DNA of 64,000 nt from Musa acuminata AAA Group (lineage: Eukaryota; Streptophyta; Magnoliopsida; Zingiberales; Musaceae), in the NCBI RefSeq assembly GCF_036884655.1, contig NC_088340.1:24753001-24817000 (forward strand), in the 5' to 3' direction. Numbering within the stretch: position 1 is the stretch's first letter; every line of letters begins with the position of its first letter. Below are positions 1-10,403 of this stretch, piece by piece. The notes beneath the pieces are model-generated. The model made no database searches. It had not been told where the DNA came from and saw nothing but the letters and a program-made list of their open reading frames with translations. A program made the position numbers and the translations under genes.

Positions 1-1238
1 TCGGTGTTGCGTGCACTACTGGGGTTGAGGCAAGGCAGCGTACTTGCTGCGGTTGCTGCGTTCGCTGTTGGAGGGTGGCTGCTGCAGAACGAGGGGTTGG
101 TCGTTGGCCAGGAGTAGTGGCGGCAGTGGTTGCTAGCTGGGAACTACAGTGATTGGTGGCTGCGGCAAAAAAAATGCAAAGTTACTCTGTTGTGGTCGCC
201 ACGAGGAGGGGAGGTCGAGCGGCTGTGGCTGCAACGGTTGCGACCCAAGGGAAGGCAGCGATGGTGGTGCGGCTAGGGACAGCGCTGCCAAGGGCTCACC
301 GCCGCGGTGGTTACGACGATGCGGATAGGAGGGAACGATGCTTGTCTATATCGCATTGCGGAAGGAGGCACTGGAGACGCCGAGGAATCGCGTGCGGTTG
401 AGGAGACGACAATGGCTACGACGGTCATGGTTGCCTTGTTTTGATCGCTACGAAGAAGGATGATCAAGCGACTGTAGTTGCAACCCAAGGGTAGGCAGCA
501 ATGGTGGCGTGGTTGGGGGCAGCGGAGGCAGCGATGGTGGTGCGGTTGGGGGCAGCGTCGCCAATGGTAGAAGTGACGAGGGGGTTGGTCCGCTGGCTGC
601 GAAGCAGCGGCCGTGGTCCTTCTCTCTCGAGCAAGGTGGAGCAGCAAGGAGGAAAGACTGCTGGCCGGGGAGCAGCGGCGACGGTGGTCACCGATCAGAA
701 AGCAACGGCGACGGTGGGGCTCACCGAAAGCAGGGGAAGTAGGGGCCCCTTTCGACCAGATGGGCTTCGGATGGGAGAAGATGTGGTTGTGGCAGTTATG
801 GCACAACGAGGAGGGGAGGTTGCTGGTTGAGGGCTGGGAGGCTGCGTGCAGGTTGAAGGCTAGGTGGTTACGGTGGCGTTTGACAAGGTCGAGAGGCAGT
901 AGAGGGTCCAGTGGCTGCGGTAGCAGAGGATGCTTTGTTGTTGATGCTGGTGGAGGAGAGGTCGAGTGGCTACGCTGTGATGCAAGGGGAGGCGGGCGGC
1001 GTTGGAGAAGGAGGCAGCGGTGGTGGCTCGTGTGGGAGGCGATGGGCAGCATTGGCCTCTGGCCAGGAAGCGGGGCGATGGTGGTCGCTGGCCGGATAAT
1101 AGCAGTGGTGGGTGGGCTGGCCGGAAGTTGGGGAAGGCTGCGGCTTGGGAAGCAGGGGAGTGGCTGTGGGCGTTCTTTTTTTTTTTTTTTTGGAAGATAG
1201 CTACGGCAATACTATAGCGCGAACGCCAATGATTGCCA
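1..1238 (-). mobile_element. Element P, GC-rich internal region (partial)
   Basis: This very G-rich (+ strand) or C-rich (- strand) stretch lies immediately inside a primer site and LTR of element P, so I read it as the 5' internal region of a - strand LTR element running off the left edge. It holds degenerate internal repeats built on words such as GGTGGTGCGG and GGGGCAGCG, for example near 258-290 and 497-560. Several overlapping open frames exist on both strands, but their products are low-complexity (Arg, Gly, Ser, Pro, His) and I recognise no domain. A T15-16 run near 1176-1191 precedes the primer-site zone. What is visible is composition and position only; any coding function is unsupported. 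It could also be unrelated GC-rich repeat DNA captured by the element. Confidence 0.45.
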
Positions 1239-1460
1239 CTCTGATACAATTGATAAGACCCTAAAGTCTTATCGTCGCTCTAATACCAAATGATAAGACC
1301 CTAAAGTCTTATCGTCGCTCTGATACCAATTGATAAGACCTTGTAGGGTCTTATCGTGGAATAAAGGGAGAAAAAGGAATGCTTTGATACCAAATGATAA
1401 GACCCTAAAGTCTTATCATTGCTCTGATACCAATTGATAAGACCCTATAGGGTCTTATCG
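1237..1460. repeat. 40-bp array: primer site plus palindrome
   Basis: Each unit has the 12-mer GCTCTGATACCA (reverse complement of the tRNA-Met primer site), two to four spacer bases, then a palindrome GATAAGAC-CCTAAA-GTCTTATC. Primer-like words start at 1277, 1317, 1381 and 1421, with 40-bp steps inside each pair and a partial unit before 1251. Two palindromes have a different centre, near 1331-1355 and 1437-1459. See J for a second, more regular copy. Confidence 0.85.
1239..1250 (-). other. Degenerate primer-binding site of element P
   Basis: Read on the - strand, the LTR end TCA is followed by ATTGTATCAGAGTGG, which is the initiator tRNA-Met primer site TGGTATCAGAGC with one base lost and nearby drift. 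It defines the LTR/internal boundary and the - strand orientation of P. Confidence 0.6.
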
Positions 1461-1606
1461 TGGAAAAAAGGGGAGAAAAGGGAATGATAATGATCGCTTC
1501 GAGGGGATTAGCCTCCTCGATCCCCTCGAAGTCATCAAGGAGGGCCGATCCCCTCGAAGCGATCATTATCCCCCTTGAGGCTACTACCTCTATATACTGG
1601 CAAAAG
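1251..1606 (-). mobile_element. Element P 5' LTR, truncated
   Basis: The terminus TGATAAGAC on the + strand is the inverted end of an LTR (on the - strand it ends GTCTTATCA). The same sequence type forms the solo LTR J at 32997-33652, including the words 'gatcgcttcgaggggatcg' and the 40-bp array. The copy breaks off around 1606, where the sequence switches abruptly to a different LTR family (K). The other end of P is not present. Confidence 0.65.
1486..1570. repeat. 23-bp perfect inverted repeat in P LTR
   Basis: The segment 1486-1508 is the exact reverse complement of 1548-1570, with a 39-base loop that contains further partial copies of the same word (core CCCCTCGAAG). The related LTR J has direct rather than inverted copies of this word, so the inverted arrangement is specific to P here. 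Confidence 0.85.
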
Positions 1607-2200
1607 ATCCAGACCAAATACCACTCTTACAACCTTCTTACAAGTGGTTCACACTCTTATAGATTTTTCAAAGAGAAAGAGAGAGGTGAACACTTAAGCT
1701 ATTGAAAACAAGACTTTGCTAGAGCTTTTTCTCACTTTCTAACTTGTCAAAGAGGTGTATTCTCTATTGAGAATTGAGGGGTATTTATAGACCCCAAGAG
1801 GATTCAAATTTGGGCTCCAAATTTGAATTACTTTTGGGTTTCTCAGTGTTGGCGGTGCCACGGCCTGTCAATGTTTGACACTGACAGTGTACTAGCGGTG
1901 CCACCACCAGACCTCTTGAGTATTGGGCAGTGCCACTGCCCAGTCTGGCATGCCACCGCCTAAACTGTTCCAATTCACTAGTTGGGCTCCAAACTTGGCC
2001 TAAACTAGTCCAAACTCGGGCCCAATTGGTCCATAACCAGGTTATAGGATTAACCCTTAATCCTATCCCAAATTATATGCAAACTATAAAATTAAGACAT
2101 AACCCTAAGTAAATTTTTAACTGGTAACGTCGAGTTTCCTTTCGACGAGCTTTCCGACAAACTTCCGGCGGACTTCCGATACTCCCTCGGATTTCCGGGG
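1607..2200 (-). mobile_element. K: internal fragment of a Sirevirus-type LTR
   Basis: From about 1607 the sequence follows the LTR of M (compare 62660-63345): the 'accactcttacaacc' start, the inverted TATA region 'ggggtatttataga' near 1778-1791, the GC palindromes (1850-1970) and the array of TTCCGGCGA-like words (2135-2195). Both termini are missing: the left end is fused to P and the right end, about 2200, is fused to L. This is a deletion scar rather than an intact insertion. Confidence 0.7.
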
Positions 2201-2734
2201 GAGAAATGATACCAAAATATGGTAAATTGATGACAATGTATGCAATGCATCTTATTATAAATGCTTATGTGCTTATCATTTGAAACATATTGAAATATGG
2301 AAAAAACATATCTTATCATATCAAATTGATAAATGTCTTTCATATAAGATATCATGAGTTAAAATATAGCAAAAACATATCTTATCGTATCAAATTGATA
2401 AATGTCTTTCATATAAGATATCTAGAACTTAACTTGCAATTTTAAAAATGATATCTTGCCATGATGAATTTCTATCTTTTTCATCTTTCATATTTGAAAT
2501 ATCTTACTTGAAAATGGATGTCATGACTTGACATCATACTTGGCATCGTCTCTTGAGAATGTTAGATCATGATGTGCATGTTGCTAAGTTTAAATGAATC
2601 TAACTTATCAGTTTGATACTTGAATTCAAAGGCTTGGAATTCAAGAGTGTCTTTTCTTAAGTATGGCATATAGATAGGGGGAGTTAAGGTTAGTTCTATC
2701 ATCAATTGATTGTCATTATCAAAAAGGGGAAGAT
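2201..2734 (+). mobile_element. L: 3' non-coding end of internal region
   Basis: AT-rich sequence without a coding frame. It has a purine-tract-like word GGGGGAGAAA at the left join, a second at about 2675 (ATAGGGGGAGTT) and a final tract AAAAAGGGGAAGAT just before the LTR at 2735. Sireviruses are known for repeated polypurine tracts in this position. A roughly 75-bp duplicated block ('aaaaacatatcttatc...ttgataaatgtctttcatataagatatc') appears twice near 2300-2420. Confidence 0.7.
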
Positions 2735-3573
2735 TATTGAATCTTGGATTTTGATGTTGAAGTCAATTATAATTTGTTTGATCTAATCTATATGTTGAGA
2801 AAAGTGTGCAGGATTAACTACGATAGTAGTAAGACATAAAGCAGATGTTGTTCCAGAGTCAAGATCGAGATCATGTTGGGAGTTTGAGAGTTCATCGGCA
2901 GTTCGGACGTTCATCGGAAGTTCTGCCGGAACCAACCGAGAAGTCCAAGAGCTTGCCAAAGAAGCTCATCAGAACTTGCCAAGAAGATCATCGTAAAGTC
3001 CAGGAGCTTGTTGGGAGTCCGCCGGAGATAAATTTGAAGCCATTGGGGCCTATAAAAACCCCACCATTTTCTCCATGAAAGGGCAAATAAGCATTGAGAT
3101 AATCTTGAGTTGTTGGGGTGTAAAAGTGTTTTAAACAAGTGCTAGAGTTCTCCTCCTCCCTTTCTAACTTTTTGAGATCATTCAAGAGAGGTGTGAGACT
3201 TATAAGGGTTCTCTCCTAAACTCGTGAAAAAGAGAAAGCATTGTAAGAGGTGGTTGGTCTTTGCTTATTGAAGGAAGGCCTTTAGTGCATGCCGGTTACC
3301 TCGACGGAAGAGGAATCCGAAAGTGAATATAGGTCACAAAGATCGAACCACTCTGAATTCTGGTTTACGTTTCAATTTGTGTATGTTTTATTACTGTAAG
3401 CTACATTACCTTCTTGCTGCCTTCTCTGCACTCATATACGCTTTTAAGTTAAACTCCTTACGAAATGATTTTCGTTAGAATCAGTTTTAATCTAAACGTA
3501 GACTTTTAAAATCACGAAAACTTTTCGCTGCACTAATTCACCCCCCCTCTTAGTGCTGTTCTTGATCCTAACA
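2735..3573 (+). mobile_element. L 3' LTR (839 bp, E family)
   Basis: The LTR matches the 5' LTR of E (24054-25302): the same 'gatctaatctatatgttgag' start region, the same TATA context ('gcctataaaaaccccacc' at about 3050) and the same C-run end finishing CTTGATCCTAACA. The first dinucleotide is TA instead of TG. It is about 400 bp shorter than E because the GC-palindrome block present in E at about 24540-24730 is absent. The right edge abuts the accessory ORF of G; the next five bases are GAATG, but no matching TSD copy is visible because the left end is lost. Confidence 0.8.
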
Positions 3574-4303
3574 GAATGACTATGTCATATGCATGGATTA
3601 GTATAGTGATCAAGCCACCATATGGACGCATCATATATTTTTTCGATAGTTCAATCATGTTTTGTTGTATCCGGTAACCAAAACAATTCTCATATCCTTT
3701 CATAATCCAATATATCGTTCCTAATTCCATTTGGTTAACTTCATCATGATGATATTGTTTTGAAAGTATACTATTTATTAAGATGTGATGAAGCAATTTG
3801 GTGTTGAAAGGTAGTGAATGTTCATAACTTTTTGGAAGGATAGACACGCTTAGATTACTAAAACTAGTACCTAAAGCTTCAGAATAAGTGGTCCTAACTA
3901 ATTTTTTGTCTCATTATCCTCTAAAGTAACAACCTCTCCTTTTCTCAGTAGTTCCTATAAGATTACAAATTACGTTATCTGTAATGGGTATGTGATATCC
4001 TAAGAGATAAGTGGATACCCTATCATGTTCATCCACATGCAAGTTGTTGTAAAACAACCTAACACATCTAGGATAAATAGGTTTACTTATTTGAAGAATC
4101 GAGAGGATATCTAAGTTAACAAACCATTGAATTGGTTCCAAATTACTCAATTCTTCTATATCTACATATTTACCCTTATAAACATTTCTAGACTCAATAA
4201 TTGGGAATTTAAGGGCATGTTGCGGAGAATCAAAGAGTAGGGAATCATAGGTTTCATCTAATCTCCTCTTCCCTTTATCCCTTGAGGATCTTCTAGAAGT
4301 CAT
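3574..4303 (-). pseudogene. Accessory ORF downstream of pol in G
   Basis: The ATG at 4301-4303 opens a 130-residue frame (basic start MTSRRSSRDKGKRR), stopped near 3914. After stops and a frame change the homology continues to 3574, where the L LTR cuts it. Visible features are a conserved block around residues 60-120 with NLEPIQWFV, YPRCVRLFYNNL and LGYHIPI, and a later block with LPKSYEHSLPFN and LGTIYWIMKGYE. The same protein, equally damaged, is in M (39913 to 38923). The 'YPxxVRLFYxNL' pattern resembles the domain annotated in plant genomes as 'putative plant transposon protein'; this is a family-level inference that I could not test. It lies after pol, where Sireviruses such as SIRE1 carry an envelope-like ORF. 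I see no signal peptide or clear membrane segment. Confidence 0.75.
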
Positions 4304-4488
4304 GGAGACTACATTTATTAAAGGTTTAGGGATTACCTTAGTAGTTTAGCCTTCATATGATCACCAAAGGGGGGTTTGAGATTGATCCTTGGTTTTGTAA
4401 AGGATGAGGGTTCTCTTGAGTTACTAGAGGGAGAGTAAAAGAAAGTAGGGATTTGGGGATGTTTAGAGAGGTATAGAGTGAGTTGGGG

Positions 4489-4625
4489 TCGGTTCTACCG
4501 CCGGCCCTAACTTGTGTTTATATAGGGCAAGTTGCGAGCGGTGGTACCGCCAGCTGGGTAGTGCTACCGCCTACAGGCAATGAGCATTGGCGATGCTACC
4601 GCCAATCCGACAGTGCCACCGTTGG
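4489..4625 (-). promoter_or_regulatory. Internal promoter-like module ahead of accessory ORF (G)
   Basis: On the - strand, four or five imperfect GC palindromes (e.g. GCGGTGGTACCGC at 4538-4550, then copies near 4556-4571, 4589-4603 and 4609-4621) are followed by a TATA box CTATATAAAC (4516-4525), about 215 bases upstream of the accessory ATG at 4303. This is the same order (palindrome array, then TATA) as in the LTR promoters of A, E, F and M, but placed inside the element. M has an equivalent module at 57812-57945. Promoter function is inferred from layout only. Confidence 0.65.
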
Positions 4626-4913
4626 TACTTTGTCTTGCTTCTAGTTTTCTAGTAGTTTATTTTTGAGATGCGGTGCAAATATTAAGCAATATCTTTATTA
4701 TTATGTGGTGCAAACATCATATCAGGTTATTGAAGTTCTACTTTCGTAAGAGGAGAAAATTCATATGGAAAAATTCATATGGCTTATCAAACATACCATA
4801 GATCCATGAGTCAAATCTTTTCTCAAGTGAAGAAATAATAGTAAATGATCTTGAAAACGAGGACTCAATTTTAGAAAATCCGGAGAGAACAATTTAAAGA
4901 AGAACTCAAGTAT
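4626..4913 (-). other. Spacer between pol and promoter module of G
   Basis: AT-rich sequence with no coding frame. It corresponds in position to 57946-58146 of M. I see no further structure in it. Confidence 0.6.
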
Positions 4914-5245
4914 CAGAAAAATTTAACATAACTAATTCTATTCTTATAAAATCAAATTGTTCCTCAATCAAAAGTTTTGTAAAAATATAAGCTAATTGAT
5001 ATTTTGTATCAATAAATTCTAGAGATATGTCATAGTTATTAACATGATCTCTTTCAAAATGATGCCTAATATCAATATGTTTAGTTCTAGAGTGTTGAAT
5101 AGGATTTTTGTTAAACATATTGCACTAGTGTTATCACATTTTATAGGTAAGTTTTTCAAGTGAATTCTATAATCCTCTAAAGTGTTTTTCATCTAAATAA
5201 CTTAAACACAGCATGCACCTACTGTTAGATACTCAACTTTGGTTG
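4914..5245 (-). pseudogene. G pol, RNase H C-terminus
   Basis: The - strand frame preserves [17 protein letters not shown] and a degraded DTKYQLAYIFTKLL (the usual copia tail reads [11 protein letters not shown]), ending near MLNF. It is the C-terminal part of a Ty1/copia RNase H domain. The coding sequence is interrupted at 5245/5246 by solo LTR H and resumes at 6782. Stops and frameshifts show it is dead. Confidence 0.85.
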
Positions 5246-6781
5246 TGTTAGGATCGGAGCGGCACTAAGAGTGGGGGTGAATTAGTGTAGCGGATTAAAA
5301 CTTCGGTTTTGATAAATCTTTCGTACGATGAAAAGCAATATCAATGGAAACCGATTTTAGAAGCTTGATAACTTAGAAACGTGTGGAAGCGTAGTAACTA
5401 AGTAGAGAAGTTTGCAGTATGTAAATGGCAAGAGTATGATGCAAACCAGATAATGCAGCAGTTTTTAAAGTGGTTCAGTCAAAATGACCTACATCCACTT
5501 GCGAAGCCTTCTTCGAAGAGGCTTCCAACTTCCACTAGCAAATTTCTTGTAGGGGAAGGACTAATACCCCTCTTACAACCTTTACAAGTGGTTCACACTC
5601 TTACAATTCTTTTCTACAAGATGGGAGGAGGTGAACACTTAAGCAATATGAAAAACAAGGCTTGCAAAGACTATTCTAAGGCTCTTAACTCAAACTATTG
5701 CTTTTCAAAAGGTTATGTTCTCAACTGAGATTTGAGGGGTATTTATAAGCCTCAAGAGGATTCAAATTTGGGCTCCAAAATTTGAATTCTCTTTGGTTCC
5801 CGATGCTGGCGGTGGCACCGCCCAGCCAAGCGGTGCCACCGCCCAGCTCTCGGGTGCTGGGCGGTGCCACTGCCTACACTATTTCAGCTCACTGTTTGGG
5901 CTCCAAAATTGGCCCAAACTAGTTCGAACTAGAGCCCAATTGGCCCCTACTTGGTTTATAGGATTAACACCTAATCCTAACCCTAAGTAATGTGCTAACT
6001 ACAAATTTAAAGATATTTTCTAAGCTATTACAAAGTTCATAAGTCAAGACTTCTTCCGGCGAGCTTCCGGCGAACTTCCGACGGTTTTTCGATAAACTCT
6101 CGGAAACCATTCTGCGGACTCCCAGCAAGCTCCTAGACTTCACGATTTGATCTTGACGAGTTTCAACGAGCTTCTTCGGCAAGCTCCAATCTTTCTTGGT
6201 GAGCTCCGCGAACTTCCAACGAACCTTCCGATGAGCTTCCAAAAACCCTTCGGCAAGCTCCCTACTCATTCTCGGCTAGTTCCGGCAGCATTCCCGACGA
6301 ACTTTCGAACTTCCGTCGAACTCTCGAACTCGCAATGAATCCTTCGTGCTTGACTCCGACACTTTGTTTTGCTTGATCTCTTCATCGTTATCGTAGTTAA
6401 TCCTGCACACACAAGCTAACACTCTACTCCGATCTAAACAATTATTACAATGCGAATTGACATTCTATTGCCCGGCACGTCATTGGTTAGCGCTTTGTCC
6501 GATTCTTTGGTGCATCGTCCTCTCTTGCAGCTTGTTGCCCAATCGGCAGTTGACCTCTACAACCCCGATATCCTTGGCGCAATTTTTCTCTCCTTGGCCC
6601 GATGCCCGACGTCCGAAGCCTTCTACCGTCCAATATCTTGATGTGATCTCCTCCGGCGCAACGTCAATTCCTCCTGCGTTAACTATCTAATCCTGATCGA
6701 GTAGACCTGCATCACTCAAAATACAGTTTAAATTATAAACACATATCAAGTGGTTTCATCATCAAAATATGAGATTCAACA
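5246..6781 (-). mobile_element. H: solo LTR, 1536 bp, TSD GGTTG
   Basis: A complete LTR in - orientation (TGTTAGGATC at the + strand left end, GATTCAACA at the right end), flanked by GGTTG at 5241-5245 and 6782-6786. No internal region is attached, so the element was lost by LTR-LTR recombination. Read on the - strand it has the degenerate GTTCGNCGGAAG-like array, GC palindromes (5815-5875), a TATA region (about 5738-5750) and the terminal stem with a short G/C run (5264-5290). It lies within the RNase H region of G, whose reading continues on both sides. Confidence 0.93.
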
Positions 6782-7052
6782 GGTTGTAGATAATGCAACT
6801 GAGTTTTGTTTCTTGGAAGACTAAGAGACAAGTGTGTGTCCTAAAAGTTGACATGTTCCGAATGTGCTTTTTCCATCGATTTGGAAGCCAACAAAATCGG
6901 CATCGACATAACTAAGTAATTTAAAGTTTTTAGATTTTGGATACCATGATCCTAGTTTAGGAGTTCCTTTTCGGTATCTAAAAATCATTTTAATAGCTTT
7001 TAAGTGAGATTGCTTTGGGGTAGATTGAAACCTAGCACATAATCCAACACTA
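6782..7052 (-). pseudogene. G pol, RNase H middle part
   Basis: On the - strand this encodes degraded RNase H sequence: DADFVGFQIDGKST (usually ADADFGG..IDRKST), the SWxSKKQNSVALST region, and a LGSWYPKS-type linker. It joins 5245 on one side and 22925 on the other. Insertion F interrupts it at CACTA (7048-7052). Confidence 0.85.
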
Positions 7053-8267
7053 TGTTAGGATCGGAGCGGCACTAAGAGGGGGGGGGTGAATTAGTGCAGC
7101 GGTAAAGTGTGATAAACTTTTGACGATTTAAACACTTTCGGAAACTTCGTATGATAAAAGTAATGTTTTCGTTTGAAACCATTTTGATTGTGTTTTAACT
7201 TGAAGAGATAAGTAAGACGGAGACAAAGAAGTAGAGCATTAAAGTGCAAATGGTTTGCAGTAATGTAAATGACAATAAGTAAATGCAAACTAGAGATCAC
7301 ACCGATTTTACAGTGGTTCGGTCAAATGACCTACATCCACTTGCGAGGCCCCTCTTCGATGAGGCTCCCATCTTCCACTAGCAAATCTCTTGAAGGGGAA
7401 GGGTAGATACCCCTCTTACAACTTTTTACAAGCGGTTCACTCTCTTACAGATTTTCAGCAAGAAAGAAGGAGGTGAACACTAGCAAATTGAAAACAAGAC
7501 TAGCAAAGACTTTTCTAAGACCTTTCTCTCAAACAATTGCTGCTCAAAAAGTCATAATCTCAGCTGAGATTTGAGGGGTATTTATAGGCCTCAAGAGGAT
7601 TCAAATTTGGGCTCCAAAATTTGAATTCTCTTTGGGTTCCCGATGCTGGCGGTGCCACCGCCTGTCAGTGGCGGTGCCACCGCCTGTCACTGTCAGACAT
7701 TGACAGTGCTGGGCGGTGCAACCGCCCAGTCTGGTGGTGCCACCACCAGACCCTTCGGTTCACTTATTTGGCTTCAAATTTAGCCCAAACCAAGTCTAAT
7801 TTTGGGCCCAGTTGGCCCCTAACCAGGATATAGGATTATCTCTTAATCCTAATCCTAATTACAAGTGAACTACATAACAAAACACATCCTAAGCAAGTTT
7901 TCAACTGCGAACATCGAGTCTTGTTCCGACGAGCTTTTCGATGAACTTCCGACGGACTCCCAGCAAGCTCCCGAACTTGTGATGACTTTAACGAGTAGTC
8001 GAGCCTTCTCGGTGATCTCCATGAACCTCCGACGATCTCTTCAGTGAACTTCCGAAAATTCCGATAGGTTCCCGATTTCTTCTCGGTTGGTTCCGGCAGC
8101 ATCTCCGACGATTCTTCGGACTATTAAACGTCCATCGAACTTGACTCCAGTATTCTTGCTTTGTGTTTTCTAGTTATCGTAGTTAATCCTGCACATTTAA
8201 CTCAATAATACGGATTAGATCAATTAACCCATCAATTGATTTTATCATCAAAATCCGAGATTCAACA
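7053..8267 (-). repeat. F 3' LTR
   Basis: A 1215-bp LTR, TG...CA, matching 21723-22919 almost throughout. Read on the - strand: TGTTGAATCTCGG start, array of TTCG/CGGAAG-like words, GC palindromes at about 7645-7755, TATA context near 7575-7590, and end hairpin GCACTAA...TTAGTGC around a nine-base C run. The right copy lacks part of the palindrome block, so the two LTRs differ by an indel there. Confidence 0.95.
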
Positions 8268-8356
8268 ATCTCCCCCTTTTTGATGATGACAATCAATTGA
8301 TGCGGAGTTAAACATAACTCCCCCTATCTATATGCCATATTATGAGAAGATGAAAA
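8268..8356 (-). other. F polypurine tract region
   Basis: Directly inside the 3' LTR, the - strand reads AAAAAGGGGGAGAT: the plus-strand primer tract. A second tract-like word (AGGGGGAGTT, seen as aactccccct) is at about 8320-8330. The sequence is cut by element A after GAAAA (8352-8356). Confidence 0.85.
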
Positions 8357-9209
8357 TGTTGAATCTCGTATTTTGATGATGAAACTACTTGATATGTGTT
8401 TATGATTTAATCTGCGTTTTGAGTGATGCAGGATGCCTCGATCAGGATGAGACAATTAAAGCAGGAAAATCATGTTGTGCCGGAGGAACATGTCAGAAGA
8501 TTGGACGTCGGGCCGGTGGATCGGTCGACGTATCGACAGAAGGCTTCGGGCCGTGGACTCGGGCATCGGGCCAAGAAGAGCGGGTATTATGCCAAGGATA
8601 TCGGAGTTGCGGAGCCAACTGGCCGATTGGGCAATAGGCCGTAGGAAAGGACGATGCGCCGAATAATCGGACGAAGCGTCGAGGGACCAATGACATGTCG
8701 GACAACTTGGTTAATTGCTTAGGATTAATTGTCTCGATCGAAGTTTTGTTTACATGTGCAGGATTAACTACAATGAAAGTAAGACATGCAGTAGGAGTTG
8801 CGCTGGAGTCAAGACAATGATCATGTTGGGAGTTCAAGAGTTCGACGGAAGTTCGGATAGTCGTTGGAGGTTTTGCGGGAACAAATCCGAGAAGTCCATA
8901 AGCTTGCCAAAAGAATCTCATCGGAACTTGCCAAGTGGATCGTCGCAAGTCCAGGAGTTTGGCGGAAGTCCGCAGGAGCATCACCGAGGGTTCATCGGAT
9001 GATCGACAAAAGTTCGTCGGAAACTCGCCGGAAGAAGCGATTGACACACCGGAGCAAGCTGTAGAAATTGTCTTAGGATTTATCGTAGTTAGCATAATGA
9101 TTAAGTTGGAAATGGGAGGTGATCCCATTAGCTTAATCTTGGGGCAATTGGGCTCTTGAAAAACCCAAATTGGGCCGAATGGATCTACCCATTCGGACCC
9201 TGATTGTTG

Positions 9210-9562
9210 TGGGAGGTGCAACCGCCCAAGCCAGGAGGTAGCATCGCCTGGGCTAAGTCTCCCAGGGAGACTGGGCGGTGCAACCGCCCCAGCCAGGAGG
9301 TAGCATCGCTGGGCTCAGTCTCCAAGCGAGACTGGGCGGTGCAACCTCCCCTGACAAGAGGTAGCACCGTCTGAGCTCAGTCTTCGAGCTCTGCCAGGCG
9401 GTGCAACCGCCTCTGTCAGTAGGTGCAACCGCTTGAGCTCGATCTTCGAGCTCTGTCAGGAGGTGCAACCGCCCCTGACAGGAGGTAGCACCGCCTAGAG
9501 GCTCAGTCTTTGAGCTCTGCCAGGCGGTGCAACCGCTCTAGTCAGGAGGTGCAACCGCTTAA
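9210..9562. repeat. GC palindrome array in A 5' LTR
   Basis: About a dozen copies of GGNGGTGCAACCGCC or the variant GGAGGTAGCACCGCC, spaced roughly 25-40 bases. They alternate with a second inverted motif in which GAGCTC words flank a short loop (e.g. GAGCTCAGTCTTCGAGCTC). The same block recurs at 14993-15343 in the 3' LTR. It ends about 60 bp before the TATA box. Confidence 0.9.
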
Positions 9563-9619
9563 TCCCGGAATTCCGGGAATTGACAGTTTTGAGCTCTAAA
9601 TTTGAACTGGGTTGGGGCC

Positions 9620-9627
9620 TATAAATA
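9620..9627 (+). promoter_or_regulatory. TATA box of A 5' LTR
   Basis: TATAAATA in the context GGGGCC-TATAAATA-CCCCACC, conserved at 15404-15411 in the 3' LTR and, with small changes, in the other Sirevirus-type LTRs here. It marks the likely U3/R border zone. Confidence 0.8.
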
Positions 9628-10403
9628 CCCCACCCATTCAACACTGATAGGAAGCAATTTAACAACGAAATCTTGATCCTTTTCTGTGATTCTTAGAGCT
9701 CAAAATTGTTGTAAAGGCCAAAAGTTTTTCTCCCTCTGTTCTTCCAAGTTCTGAGTTGTAAAGAGAGGAGAGAAAATTCTCTAAGGGTTATCTCCTAAGC
9801 CCATCAAAAGGAGTGAAACTGTAAAAGGGTGATTGGCCTTCGCCTATTGAAGGAAGGCCTCTAGTTGACGTCGGTGACCTCGTCGGTGGAGGAAGCCAAA
9901 AGTGGAGTAGGTCAAGATTGATCGAACCACTATAAATCTCGGTTTGCATTTACTTTGAGCATATTATCTTTACTGCAAACCTCCTCTGAAGCTTACTGCT
10001 TTCAGCGTGTATACGATCGGGTTTCAAGCCTTGCACTTTTCGAATCAGCGTTTAGACGTAAATCTGCTTTTTCGTACGATCATTATATTTTAGATTTCGT
10101 TTACATTTTGATTTCTACCATAACTGCAAACTGCCTTTATACCTTTGCTTAAACTGTATCTCGCCTAATCAAGTGATTTACGAATCAGCATTTAGACGTA
10201 AATCAGTTTCTTCGTACGAACGTCGTATTTCAGTTTGCGCTTATATTCTGGTTTTCATCATAACTACAAACTGCCTTCATAGATTGACTTTAACATCATC
10301 TTGCTTGATCTTAAGTTAAAGTAATCTTAGAATCAGCTTTCACACAGAAATCGTTTTTATCGTTCGAACGCAGTTTCATTTTAATCGCAGAAAGTTTTCC
10401 GCT

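Noticed and set aside
273..1052. A 259-codon - strand open frame in the GC-rich left end
   Set aside because: Low-complexity product (Ser, Pro, His, Arg), overlapped by open frames in other phases on the opposite strand, no domain, and located next to a primer site. GC-rich DNA has few stops by chance.
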